From the NCBI GenBank assembly GCA_937884755.1, contig CAKZYJ010000524.1, forward strand, positions 1 through 42,550: a DNA stretch of 42,550 nucleotides. Direction: 5' to 3'. The stretch comes from an uncultured Flammeovirgaceae bacterium. GTDB lineage: Bacteria > Bacteroidota > Bacteroidia > Cytophagales > Cyclobacteriaceae. Position 1 is the stretch's first letter; every line of letters begins with the position of its first letter. Shown in pieces: positions 35,866 to 42,550 of the stretch. The notes under the pieces were generated by a model. That model searched no databases, had not been told where the DNA came from, and worked only from the letters and a program-made list of their open reading frames with translations. Both the position numbers and the translations under genes were made by a program.

Positions 35866-37899
35866 ATGGCTACAAAAATAACTTTTCTGAAAAGAAATAG
35901 TGTTCTACTATTTATCGGTTTCATCATCTTATTGATTTTCGCTAGTTCAGCAACCGCTTTTTTCAGCCGAATGGGAGCTGCTCAGCATCAACAAAAAAAA
36001 GATGCTTTACTAAAAGTTCGCAACTCTCTGGAGAGAGTGTGGAACTATGTAAACATCGCCGATATGAGCTTCCGGGGCTACGCTACAATACAGGATGAGA
36101 AATTCTTAGAGCCCTACAGTAAAGCCGTTGAAGGGAATCGAGTTTACCTTGATTCATTATCTTACTACTTATCAGAACAAAATTATAATGAGCAGGAGCT
36201 GATAGCTGCTAATGAGCAATCCATCAAAAGTTATATCGACTTAGTAGGCAATTTAATCGATTTGCTCAAGCAAGACAGAAGGGAAGAAGCACTAGCCATT
36301 TTTAAGAGCGACCCAGGGTACGAGGTTTGGCTTACCTATGACAAATTCAATAGAAATGTACTAGAGTACATTAATCAGTTAGAGGAGAATGCCCAGCAAC
36401 GATACGACACTATTCAACTGTTTACTGCGGCAGTACAAGGTATGTTACTGCTCATGGGGGTTCCTATCTTAGTGTTAGTCATATCTCGATTACAGAATGA
36501 AAAAAAAATGCGCCAGCAGCTATTGAGTCAGTTAGACAATAGTAGTCGGAAGTTTGTCTACGATGACGGTCATGCTCGCAATGATCAAGAGCCAGGCGAA
36601 ATTATTAGATACCTAACTCAGAACCTCGAAAAGGTAGTGGGCTTTATTCGAAATTTGGGGCAGGAGAAATCTGAGTGGACTGAGCTAAGTGATACCCAGA
36701 AAGAAAGCAACGAGAATACACTAGTGGGGGAACTGCTCAAAATGCAGGATAAGCTCGACCAAATAAAGCAGGAAGATGAACTCCGTCTGTGGGCCACTGA
36801 AGGAGAAGGCAAAGTAGCCGAAATTGCCCGCACCTACCAAAATGATCTTACTGCATTGGGCGATCACTTACTTTCGTACATTATTCAGTACTTGAAAGCC
36901 AACCAAGGTGGGTTATTTATTATCAACGAGACTGATGCGTCAGAACCGTATTTGGAGATGATGGCTTGTTATGCTTACGACAAAAAGAAACATCAAGAGA
37001 AACAGATCAGAATTGGTCAAGGGCTGCTAGGACAGGCTTTCTTAGAGCAAAAAGTCATTCGTCTCAATCAAATTCCTGACAACTACGTATCGATTACCTC
37101 CGGATTGGGAGAAGCTACTCCTTCCTACCTGGCTATTATCCCCTTGAAATTTAATGAAGAAGTACTGGGAGTATTGGAAATCGCTTCATTCCAGGCATTG
37201 AGCGACTTTGAAATAGGCTTCCTAGAAAGAATTGGGGAAATAATTGCTTCCTCTATCTCTCTGGTTCGTACCAACAAACGTACGCAAAAATTGCTTACCC
37301 AGTCGCGTGAGAAAACTGAAGAAATGCAATCCCAGGAAGAGGAGATGCGACAAAATTTAGAAGAACTGGTAGCTACCCAGGAGGCGGCTTCCCGCAGCCA
37401 AGAGAAGGTACAGGCGATTTTCGATAGTGCTACCGAAGGTATTATTATGCTGACAGATCAGGGGCAAATAGAAATGTTTAATCCCGCTGCCGAAGCGATA
37501 TTTGGTTATTCCGCTGATGAAATACAAAACCAACCTTTTGAATAGTTATTAGTCCCTCAGTCTGATAGTCAAGAAGGTGATCAACTAGAAGCAACTTTAA
37601 CGATTAACGAATTGCAAACCGTAGAAGCCCAGCGCAAAAACGGTGAAGTGTTCTCGGCTGAACTACGAATGCAAGAAAGCCAGGTGGGTAACCAGCGCGT
37701 ACTGATCGGAATAATTCGTGACCTCACCCAAGACGAACGGCAAAAAGCCAACGAGAATTTGATGCGAGACCGTATTCAAGAAATTGAGCAGAAAGCTTAT
37801 GAACGACTGACCAAACTACGGGAAAAGTTCAAAGGTCAGCTGGCCGAACGCGATCAGCAGATAGAAGAGTTAAAAGCTGGCTCCTCACCTGACTCTTAA
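35866..37899 (+). pseudogene. CHASE3-GAF-PAS sensor interrupted by in-frame TAG
   Basis: From the ATG at 35866 a paralogue of the previous sensor runs through TM1 (about 12-31), CHASE3, TM2 (about 184-206), GAF (about 318-460), a coiled coil and the first half of a PAS domain (SATEGIIMLTDQGQIEMFNP, then FGYSADEIQNQPFE). It then meets TAG at codon 560 (37543-37545). The same frame continues without another stop to TAA at 37897-37899. It starts LLVPQSDSQEG and carries the second half of the PAS domain (AQRKNGEVFSAELRM, VLIGIIRDLTQDERQ) and a coiled coil. A single amber codon therefore splits an otherwise intact 677-codon gene. Either the protein ends inside PAS, the gene is newly inactivated, or the TAG is read through. 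The 294-base gap upstream shows no convincing promoter. Confidence 0.8.
36857..37211 (+). repeat. 355-bp perfect direct repeat, copy 2 (GAF domain)
   Basis: This is identical to 34817-35171. It lies in the same reading frame and the same part of the GAF domain in the second sensor gene, consistent with gene conversion between tandem paralogues. Confidence 0.97.
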
Positions 37900-37941
37900 C
37901 GAAGCAACTAAATTTTTTTATTAACCATAAACGTAAATGCT

Positions 37942-38337
37942 ATGATTGACTTACAAGAAACCGCCCGCTTGAAAAAAGCGTTGGACGAACGCCCCGAAGA
38001 CTTTGAGCAAATTATTGAAGACACTGATTTGGCCATTTGCATTACCAACGAAGACGCCAAGTTTGTGGCTGTGAACAACAACTACACCAAATGGTACGAG
38101 TACGACCGCGATGAACTGGTGGGTGAAAGTTTTTTGAAAGTAGTACCCCAAGAAACACAGACCGAGCTATCGGATCTTCACGAAGAGTTTATGGATATTC
38201 AAATTGAGATGATGCGCGACTGGGAAGTAGTTAGCAAAAGCGGTAAACGCCTGAAAATCAGCGTAGATGCTGGTTACTCAGACAAAATAAAAGGTGCTCC
38301 ACATAAAGTCACCTTCGTGCAGGTAGAAAACGCCTAA
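37942..38337 (+). CDS. Single PAS-domain protein
   Basis: The 131-residue protein is almost wholly one PAS domain: DTDLAICITNEDAKFVAVN (about 28-46), YTKWYEYDRDELVGESFLKV (48-67) and, after a helical connector, WEVVSKSGKRLKISVDAGY (about 94-112). It has a short N-terminal helix and no output domain. PAS domains bind small ligands or other PAS domains. It lies 42 bases after the interrupted sensor and before a strong terminator, so it is probably the last gene of the sensor unit and may partner with the CHASE3-GAF proteins. Confidence 0.83.
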   Translation: MIDLQETARLKKALDERPEDFEQIIEDTDLAICITNEDAKFVAVNNNYTKWYEYDRDELVGESFLKVVPQETQTELSDLHEEFMDIQIEMMRDWEVVSKSGKRLKISVDAGYSDKIKGAPHKVTFVQVENA

Positions 38338-38358
38338 CGTAATTCTTCGATTTTTACC

Positions 38359-38390
38359 AAGCCTACCCGTTTTCCAGGTAGGCTTTTTTT
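38359..38390 (+). terminator. Strong intrinsic terminator
   Basis: AAGCCTACC (38359-38367) pairs with GGTAGGCTT (38377-38385) in a 9-bp stem around a 9-base loop, with a run of seven T from 38384 to 38390. It lies 22 bases after the PAS gene stop and ends the sensor gene group. It also lies beyond the stop of the convergent DinB gene. Confidence 0.82.
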
Positions 38391-38415
38391 ATCCGTCGCC
38401 GTAAAAGAATCTACC

Positions 38416-38934
38416 TTAAGAAGTTTTATCCAGATCCATTCCACCGTAGTATTGGGTGTCTACGTTGAGCGTAGATTTAGTGTAGTAAGTAATCTGACCA
38501 GTATGGTAGGAGAAGTGCTCAGTAACGTGGACCAGCATGGATAGTACAGTTTCTTCAAATCCCTGCACTTTACGCTTTTCAACCAATGCTTCAGGAGTAA
38601 TCCGACTCAGGGCCTGATCAATTTCGGCCATCAGGCTATCCAGGTCACGCATCAGCTTTTCGTTAGGGATGGGACCAGTTTCAGCAAACTCAGTGGCTCG
38701 CTGCCGGTGATCAGGTTGCCCGTCGACACCGCTTAACACCCACTGCCGCAGATTACCCATCAAGTGTAACACTAGGTTACCTACACTAGTGGTTTCATTG
38801 TTAGGTCGGCGCCAAATTTGAGGTTCGTTCAGCAAATGTAGACACTTTTTAATCCGGGGCACCGATTCCTCTATAATGCGCCTCCGCACTTCATCGAGTA
38901 ATGTCTGGGTGATGTTATCGGAAAGAGTATTCAT
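38416..38934 (-). CDS. DinB/YfiT-fold metal-dependent protein
   Basis: The 172-residue protein has the four-helix-bundle pattern of the DinB superfamily (DUF1572-like). His57 in VLHLMGNLRQW and two histidines in HVTEHFSYHTGQI (about 137-149) make the usual three-His metal site. Such proteins often act as thiol-dependent transferases or hydrolases; many have no known role. Despite the name, it is unrelated to DNA polymerase IV. It is the last of three minus-strand genes separated by inverted-repeat spacers. Confidence 0.8.
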   Translation of the reverse strand: MNTLSDNITQTLLDEVRRRIIEESVPRIKKCLHLLNEPQIWRRPNNETTSVGNLVLHLMGNLRQWVLSGVDGQPDHRQRATEFAETGPIPNEKLMRDLDSLMAEIDQALSRITPEALVEKRKVQGFEETVLSMLVHVTEHFSYHTGQITYYTKSTLNVDTQYYGGMDLDKTS

Positions 38935-38944
38935 TTCTTTAGAA

Positions 38945-39076
38945 GTGTTATAGTGTTTTTGTATTATAGTCCTATAGAGTTCAAGAATTCAGACAGATTG
39001 CAAATCGCATAATCAGCTCTTTAACACAATAACACCGCGTGGCGGGGCCACCCTGGCCGACAAAACATTATAACAC
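38945..39076. repeat. Inverted-repeat spacer element, copy 1
   Basis: The left arm GTGTTATAGTGTT (38945-38957) and right arm AACACAATAACAC (39023-39035) are inverted copies with 12 of 13 bases matching. Beyond the right arm lie a hairpin GTGGC-GGG-GCCAC (39039-39051) and another AACATTATAACAC segment that reaches the stop codon of the next DinB gene. The layout resembles copy 2. Confidence 0.55.
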
Positions 39077-39534
39077 TAAAAATGATAATCTACAATCTGT
39101 CGGAGATGATGTTCTTGGTGATCTACATAATCCTGATACAGCCACTGCATGGTTTTCAGTTCGCCCCCACCAATATCGCATAAGTTATACAGCGATTCAG
39201 CAGAAGCCACTTCCATCAGGATAATAATCTGATGTTGGTGCGATTGCCAGCAGCGAACCAGCACTTCGGTAGTCCACTCCTGATAATGGTGTAACCGCAC
39301 CCAGTCATCCTGGGCGTATTTCTCAATAACCAGCGGCTGGGGCTCAATCTGCACCCGAACAAATCGTCTATGATTATTGATGGCCGAATCAATCAAGTGG
39401 CCCATAATTTCCTTCTTAGACCATTTTCCGGGCGCAGGCTTGTTCGTCCAAACCGATTCGGGCAACGCCAGTACTGTCGGAGGAACGTTCTCGTAGAGCT
39501 GCTGCAAACGGCTGGTTAAAGGGGCGTTCATCAT
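39076..39534 (-). CDS. DinB-family protein
   Basis: This 152-residue DinB-fold protein has WSKKEIMGHLIDSAINNHRRF (about 38-58; metal His46), a central YAQDDWVRLHHYQEW and the C-terminal DYVDHQEHHLRQIVDY (about 136-151), which supplies the other histidines. It is probably a metal-binding enzyme of unknown substrate, perhaps a thiol transferase. It is only distantly similar to the DinB gene at 38416. Its stop codon lies inside the AACAC-rich repeat element. Confidence 0.82.
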   Translation of the reverse strand: MMNAPLTSRLQQLYENVPPTVLALPESVWTNKPAPGKWSKKEIMGHLIDSAINNHRRFVRVQIEPQPLVIEKYAQDDWVRLHHYQEWTTEVLVRCWQSHQHQIIILMEVASAESLYNLCDIGGGELKTMQWLYQDYVDHQEHHLRQIVDYHF

Positions 39535-39544
39535 TTAGTATTAT

Positions 39545-39666
39545 GGTCGCTGTGGAACGGTGTTAGTGAGTATATTCATTATATGATTTCCGTATTCTGG
39601 ATATTCGAGCATTACTGAACCATAACACTTAAACACCGTGCGACGGTCGCCCTAACACATTAACAC
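39545..39666. repeat. Inverted-repeat spacer element, copy 2
   Basis: The left arm (39545-39568, containing ACGGTGTTAGTG) is complementary, with small gaps, to the right arm (39626-39651, containing CACTTAAACACCGT and GGTCGCC). The right arm also holds a small hairpin GCGAC-G-GTCGC (39640-39650), and AACACATTAACAC follows to 39666, just beyond the GNAT gene stop. It shares AACAC/GTGTT arms plus a GC hairpin with copy 1. Confidence 0.5.
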
Positions 39667-39672
39667 TTCGCG

Positions 39673-40215
39673 TCAGCGATTGAGCCACTGTTCGCGTAGT
39701 AGTCCGTAGGTTTTTACATCCTTGAACTCCCCCCACTTCTTAATCAGTTGGGGGTGGTAACCTTCTTCCTGCAAGCCTAATTTACGCAATACTTTGGCCG
39801 AACCCACATTATCTACCATAGCATGAGCTTCAATGCGGTTAAGCTCCAGCGTGCTGAATGCGTAGCGCACTACTTCCTGAGCTGCTTCCGAGGCGTAGCC
39901 ATTACCCCAGTAGGGTTTCCCAATCCAGTAACCCAGCTCCGCCGATTCGTACTCGGGGTGAGTAGCTAGCTTCATAGCCCCCACCAGTTCATCGGTTGTA
40001 ATCAGGCGTACCGCCCATCGTAATCCTTCCCCAGCTTCTAATTCCCGCAACTGTAAATCAAACCAGTCGTAAATTGCTGCTTCGGTGCAGGGATAGGGAA
40101 TATTAAGGGTAGTAGCCGCTACTTCCCGCTCCTGCACCAACACCAGTATCTCAGGCAGGTCTTCCTGCGCAAATGGGCGGAGGATTAAAGAATTGGTACG
40201 AAGAACGGGTAACAT
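39673..40215 (-). CDS. GNAT acetyltransferase, RimJ/RimL type
   Basis: The 180-residue protein begins LRTNSLILRPFAQEDL, the standard start of RimJ/RimL-like enzymes. It contains ELGYWIGKPYWGNGYASEAAQEVVRYAF (about 95-122), which carries the acetyl-CoA pyrophosphate loop (GxGYA), and then LNRIEAHAMVDNVGSAKVLRKLGLQEEG (about 126-153). It would acetylate an amino group on a protein N-terminus or small molecule; the target is unknown. Confidence 0.88.
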   Translation of the reverse strand: MLPVLRTNSLILRPFAQEDLPEILVLVQEREVAATTLNIPYPCTEAAIYDWFDLQLRELEAGEGLRWAVRLITTDELVGAMKLATHPEYESAELGYWIGKPYWGNGYASEAAQEVVRYAFSTLELNRIEAHAMVDNVGSAKVLRKLGLQEEGYHPQLIKKWGEFKDVKTYGLLREQWLNR

Positions 40216-40329
40216 GACCTCTTTTCAATTAATAATTGCTATACCTACGTAGTAAAAGAGGTAGGAGTTTAGGAAAGAGGCTATTAATAAGATTTTTTTT
40301 CATTTTCTCCCATTTAGATCCCACCTTCA

Positions 40330-40416
40330 ATGGCCAAGAAAATTTTTCTCACCTTAGCTGTAACTTTTATTTCTATCAGTTGTCTCAGGGATAACTATGG
40401 TACTGGAAGAGTTTAA
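40330..40416 (+). CDS. Possible 28-residue lipoprotein-like leader ORF
   Basis: ATG at 40330 opens a 28-codon frame, ending TAA at 40414-40416, that encodes MAKKIFLTLAVTFISISC followed by a ten-residue polar tail. The sequence has the basic start, hydrophobic core and Cys of a lipoprotein signal, although the -3 residue (Ser) departs from the usual lipobox. It overlaps the ECF sigma start by 20 bases in another frame. It could be a translated leader coupled to sigma, a tiny lipoprotein, or the surviving 5' end of a lost gene. Confidence 0.33.
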   Translation: MAKKIFLTLAVTFISISCLRDNYGTGRV

Positions 40417-40918
40417 AACCCGCGTACTACCCGTTAAGAATAAGCTTTACCGCTTTGCGCTACGCTTTCTAAATAATGAAGACGAAGCGCAGGATGTGGT
40501 ACAGGAAGTGTTTATTCGGGCGTGGGACCGTCGGGAAGAACTTCACCTGTACCGCAGTGTAGAGGCTTGGTGCATGCAAGTGACTCGCAACCTCTCGCTC
40601 AATAGACTAAAGTCCGGACACTACCGCAATACCCAGGAGCTTGCCGCTGGCCACGAGGTGCAACACGCACAGTCGCCTTACGAGCAAACGGAAACTCAGG
40701 ATGTATTGCAAATGATTGATCAACTGCTACAACGATTGCCGCAAGCCCAACAACAGGTACTGCAACTGCGCGATATGGAAGGCTACGCTTACCAGGAAAT
40801 TAGCGAAACCCTGGAGATGCCTCTGGCGCAAGTAAAAGTAAACCTGTTTCGGGCCCGGAAAACGCTGCGCGAACAGCTAACAAAAATGAATGCTTATGGA
40901 ATCGGTCAAAATTCGTGA
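40397..40918 (+). CDS. ECF-type RNA polymerase sigma factor
   Basis: This 173-residue sigma-70 protein has only regions 2 and 4. Region 2 is FALRFLNNEDEAQDVVQEVF (about 20-39) with IRAWDRREEL. Region 4 is LPQAQQQVLQLRDMEGYAYQEISETLEMPLAQVKVNLFRARKTL (about 112-155), including the helix-turn-helix. It would direct transcription of a stress or envelope regulon under control of the membrane protein encoded next, whose start overlaps this gene by 29 bases. Candidate leader ORF 40330-40416 overlaps its start. Confidence 0.92.
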   Translation: MVLEEFKTRVLPVKNKLYRFALRFLNNEDEAQDVVQEVFIRAWDRREELHLYRSVEAWCMQVTRNLSLNRLKSGHYRNTQELAAGHEVQHAQSPYEQTETQDVLQMIDQLLQRLPQAQQQVLQLRDMEGYAYQEISETLEMPLAQVKVNLFRARKTLREQLTKMNAYGIGQNS

Positions 40919-41402
40919 ACTCGTAGAGAAGTACTGGGAGGGTGATACCACCCTGGAAGAAGAGGAGCAACTTCGCGTCTACTTCAATAAGGAAGAAGCA
41001 CCTGCCGACTTAAAGAAGGAAGCTGTCTTATTCCGCTACTACCAGTCGCATACGCAATTCCGCACTTTAGATGAGCGGTTTGATAATACGTTGACTCAGC
41101 GCATTGAACGTAAAGAAGCCAAGCAACGCTGGTTAACCTTTCAGCCTGTTCTACGGATCGCGGCGGCTATTGTACTGGTAGTTTTGGCTACGGTACTTTT
41201 CAAGGCCGAGTGGAATAACCCGGCTACGGAAACTAGTCCGGTAGCGGTAGAAGATACTTACGAAGACCCCCGGTTGGCCTATGAGCAAACCAAAGAAGCC
41301 CTACTGCTGGTATCCAGCCTGATGAACGAAGGAACCCAGCATATGGTCAATTTAGAAAATTTTAGTGAAGCCCAAGAAACTGTAAAAACACAAATCCCAT
41401 GA
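40890..41402 (+). CDS. Probable anti-sigma factor, single TM
   Basis: The 170-residue protein begins inside the sigma gene (ATG at 40890 or 40896). The cytoplasmic N-terminus (KIRELVEKYWEGDTTLEEEEQLRVYF) resembles the short helical domains of Bacteroidota anti-sigma proteins, lacking the zinc His/Cys motif. One membrane helix (about 88-105, RIAAAIVLVVLATVLF) leads to an acidic periplasmic region. The position directly after and overlapping an ECF sigma gene strongly suggests it sequesters that sigma factor. Its stop overlaps the next start (ATGA). Confidence 0.75.
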   Translation: MLMESVKIRELVEKYWEGDTTLEEEEQLRVYFNKEEAPADLKKEAVLFRYYQSHTQFRTLDERFDNTLTQRIERKEAKQRWLTFQPVLRIAAAIVLVVLATVLFKAEWNNPATETSPVAVEDTYEDPRLAYEQTKEALLLVSSLMNEGTQHMVNLENFSEAQETVKTQIP

Positions 41403-41935
41403 AACGATTACTCATTATTATTGCCGCCATGCAACTAATCGCCCTCGGCGTAAATGCCCAGGATAATGTGCTGGCCCCTCTGTTTGATAAATACGCCGAT
41501 GATGAAGCCTTTACTAAGGTTTCTATCACCAGCAAAATGTTCAGCCTTTTCACTGAGTTTGAACCCGAAGATCCTGAAACGCAAGAGCTGACTGAAGCTA
41601 TCAGTAAACTAAAAGGACTAAAAATATTAGCTTCCGATAGTATTGATAATGCCCGGAGCTACTTCAAGGATGCTACCGCCCAGGTGCGGAAAGGTAATAT
41701 GGAAGAATTGATGTCAATTCGCGATGGCAAAGATGACATGCTCTTCATGATTAAGGAAGACGCCGGTAAAATCAGTGATCTGGTGATGCTGGTAGGAGGT
41801 GACAATAAATTTGTAGCAATGAGCCTCTACGGCGAGATTGATCTCAAGCAAATCTCTAAAATCTCCAAAGGAATGAAGATTGACGGGATGAAGTATCTGG
41901 AGAATATTGACAAAGACGGAGATGATCAGGAATAA
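41399..41935 (+). CDS. DUF4252-domain exported protein
   Basis: The 178-residue protein has a signal peptide (residues 1-20, ending ALGVNAQ). Its mature part fits DUF4252: DKYADDEAFTKVSITSKMFSLF (about 29-50), a helical middle and the ending LVMLVGGDNKFVAMSLYGEIDLKQIS (about 127-152). DUF4252 proteins are frequently encoded behind ECF sigma/anti-sigma pairs in Bacteroidota; their role is unknown and envelope-related. It is coupled to the anti-sigma gene by ATGA. Confidence 0.85.
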   Translation: MKRLLIIIAAMQLIALGVNAQDNVLAPLFDKYADDEAFTKVSITSKMFSLFTEFEPEDPETQELTEAISKLKGLKILASDSIDNARSYFKDATAQVRKGNMEELMSIRDGKDDMLFMIKEDAGKISDLVMLVGGDNKFVAMSLYGEIDLKQISKISKGMKIDGMKYLENIDKDGDDQE

Positions 41936-42470
41936 ATCATTAGCCCTCACCTTAGCCAGTACGCTTGTACTGGCTTTTACTTGCTCCCTAGCTAGTCTGG
42001 CCCAAAGCCAAACCGTAGATAAGTTCTTAGAGGAGCATCGCCCCAGCCAGAAGTTTTTTCTCTACCCTAGCACCTTGCGCATGGTGAACATTGAGAAGAA
42101 TCCTGATTTCTACGCGGTGGTGCGCGAAATTGACAAGCTGCGGGTGCTGATGTACGAGAAAAGCGAGACCGGCTTTTCGGCTCAGACTATCCGCACTCTA
42201 AGTAAAGAAGTAGAAGCTGAGGAGTACGAAGAGTTGATGACGTTTCAGACGGCTCAGCAGCGAGTACATCTATATTCGCTAGGCGAAGATGACACTCCCG
42301 AAGGAGTAGTAGGTTTGGTAGAAACTGACGATACGATCATCCTTACCGATCTGGAAGGCTTTGTCAATTTACCAGCCTTACTCCAGCTCTTTCAGGGAGA
42401 TTTCAACTTTGAGGATATTAGTGGCTTGATGAACATCGCCATTCGGGCAAGAGATGAGATTAAAGATTGA
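41922..42470 (+). CDS. DUF4252-like exported protein
   Basis: The ATG at 41922, which overlaps the previous gene by 14 bases, is chosen over a TTG at 41907 because it begins at a signal peptide (MIRNKSLALTLASTL to SLAQS). The mature protein (KFLEEHRPSQKFFLYPSTLRMVN, then the acidic TPEGVVGLVETDDTIILTDL) has the same length and end pattern as DUF4252 but is more diverged. It is likely part of the same sigma-controlled envelope unit as the three genes before it. Confidence 0.75.
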   Translation: MIRNKSLALTLASTLVLAFTCSLASLAQSQTVDKFLEEHRPSQKFFLYPSTLRMVNIEKNPDFYAVVREIDKLRVLMYEKSETGFSAQTIRTLSKEVEAEEYEELMTFQTAQQRVHLYSLGEDDTPEGVVGLVETDDTIILTDLEGFVNLPALLQLFQGDFNFEDISGLMNIAIRARDEIKD

Positions 42471-42550
42471 AGGAGATAATAAGTAGTGTATTATGGTATT
42501 TTGGCGGCCGCCGCCTTTAGGTTTGTGTGGTAGTAAAATTCTAAGAAAGC

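Noticed and set aside
14629-37899. Genome-wide reassignment of TAG to an amino acid
   Set aside because: At least seven well-supported genes here (LysE-type, Wzc, Wzy, heparinase-type, sulfatase, amidohydrolase and GCS2 ligase) end in TAG at the expected length, so TAG is a normal stop; at most local readthrough is possible.
38416-39534. DinB genes as DNA polymerase IV
   Set aside because: The proteins are 152-172 residues with His-based metal-site motifs of the four-helix DinB/YfiT fold, not a polymerase.
42493-42550. Start of another gene at the right edge (ATG GTA TTT TGG ...)
   Set aside because: Only 19 codons are visible, with no signal peptide, ribosome site or family; the GGCGGCCGCC palindrome there may simply be chance.

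Overview
The window looks like chromosomal DNA of a marine-type member of the Bacteroidota, most likely order Cytophagales. The signs are: one clear TAnnTTTG/TTTG promoter of the type read by the Bacteroidota primary sigma factor, mostly weak Shine-Dalgarno sites, DUF4252 proteins behind an ECF sigma/anti-sigma pair, a sulfatase fused to an alpha-L-rhamnosidase, two DinB-fold proteins, CHASE3/GAF/PAS sensors, and a small membrane protein of a family often mislabelled 'tRNA (guanine-N1)-methyltransferase' in this phylum. No rRNA, tRNA, CRISPR array, transposase, integrase or phage gene was seen.

Layout. (1) 1-4.3 kb: the end of an ATP-grasp gene, trpA, the small coiled-coil membrane protein, an enolase-superfamily dehydratase (RspA/ManD type) and a LysE-type exporter. 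(2) 4.7-20 kb: an exopolysaccharide locus. On the plus strand it holds an initiating sugar-phosphate transferase, a Wzc-type co-polymerase/tyrosine kinase, a Wzx flippase, a GT4 glycosyltransferase, a Wzy-like polymerase, a second glycosyltransferase and a sulfotransferase, several joined by GTGA/ATGA overlaps. Two convergent GT4 genes follow on the minus strand, then a methyltransferase and a secreted heparinase II/III-type lyase. The set suggests a Wzx/Wzy-made, probably sulfated polymer; the outer-membrane exporter (Wza) is not in the window. (3) 20-30.4 kb: an Upf1-type SF1 helicase with a degenerate nuclease-like tail, the sulfatase-rhamnosidase fusion, an outer-membrane barrel, a DUF2062 protein, and a STAND NTPase with a glycine-rich hydrophobic N-terminus and near-identical TPRs. 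(4) 30.4-33.5 kb: a spacer with folded repeats, then an aspartoacylase-like amidohydrolase coupled to a GCS2-type ligase carrying two CBS domains. (5) 33.8-38.4 kb: two tandem CHASE3-GAF sensors and a single-PAS protein, closed by a strong terminator. (6) 38.4-42.5 kb: two DinB-fold proteins and a GNAT acetyltransferase separated by inverted-repeat spacers, then an ECF sigma factor, its probable anti-sigma factor and two DUF4252-type exported proteins.

The most unusual observations are a 355-bp perfectly identical block in the GAF domains of two otherwise diverged tandem sensor genes (recent gene conversion); two otherwise intact genes each interrupted by one in-frame TAG (the PAS domain of the second sensor, and the last 25 residues of a GT4 enzyme); the STAND NTPase with a possible membrane-effector N-terminus; a 28-codon lipoprotein-like leader ORF overlapping the ECF sigma start; and two classes of structured intergenic repeats.
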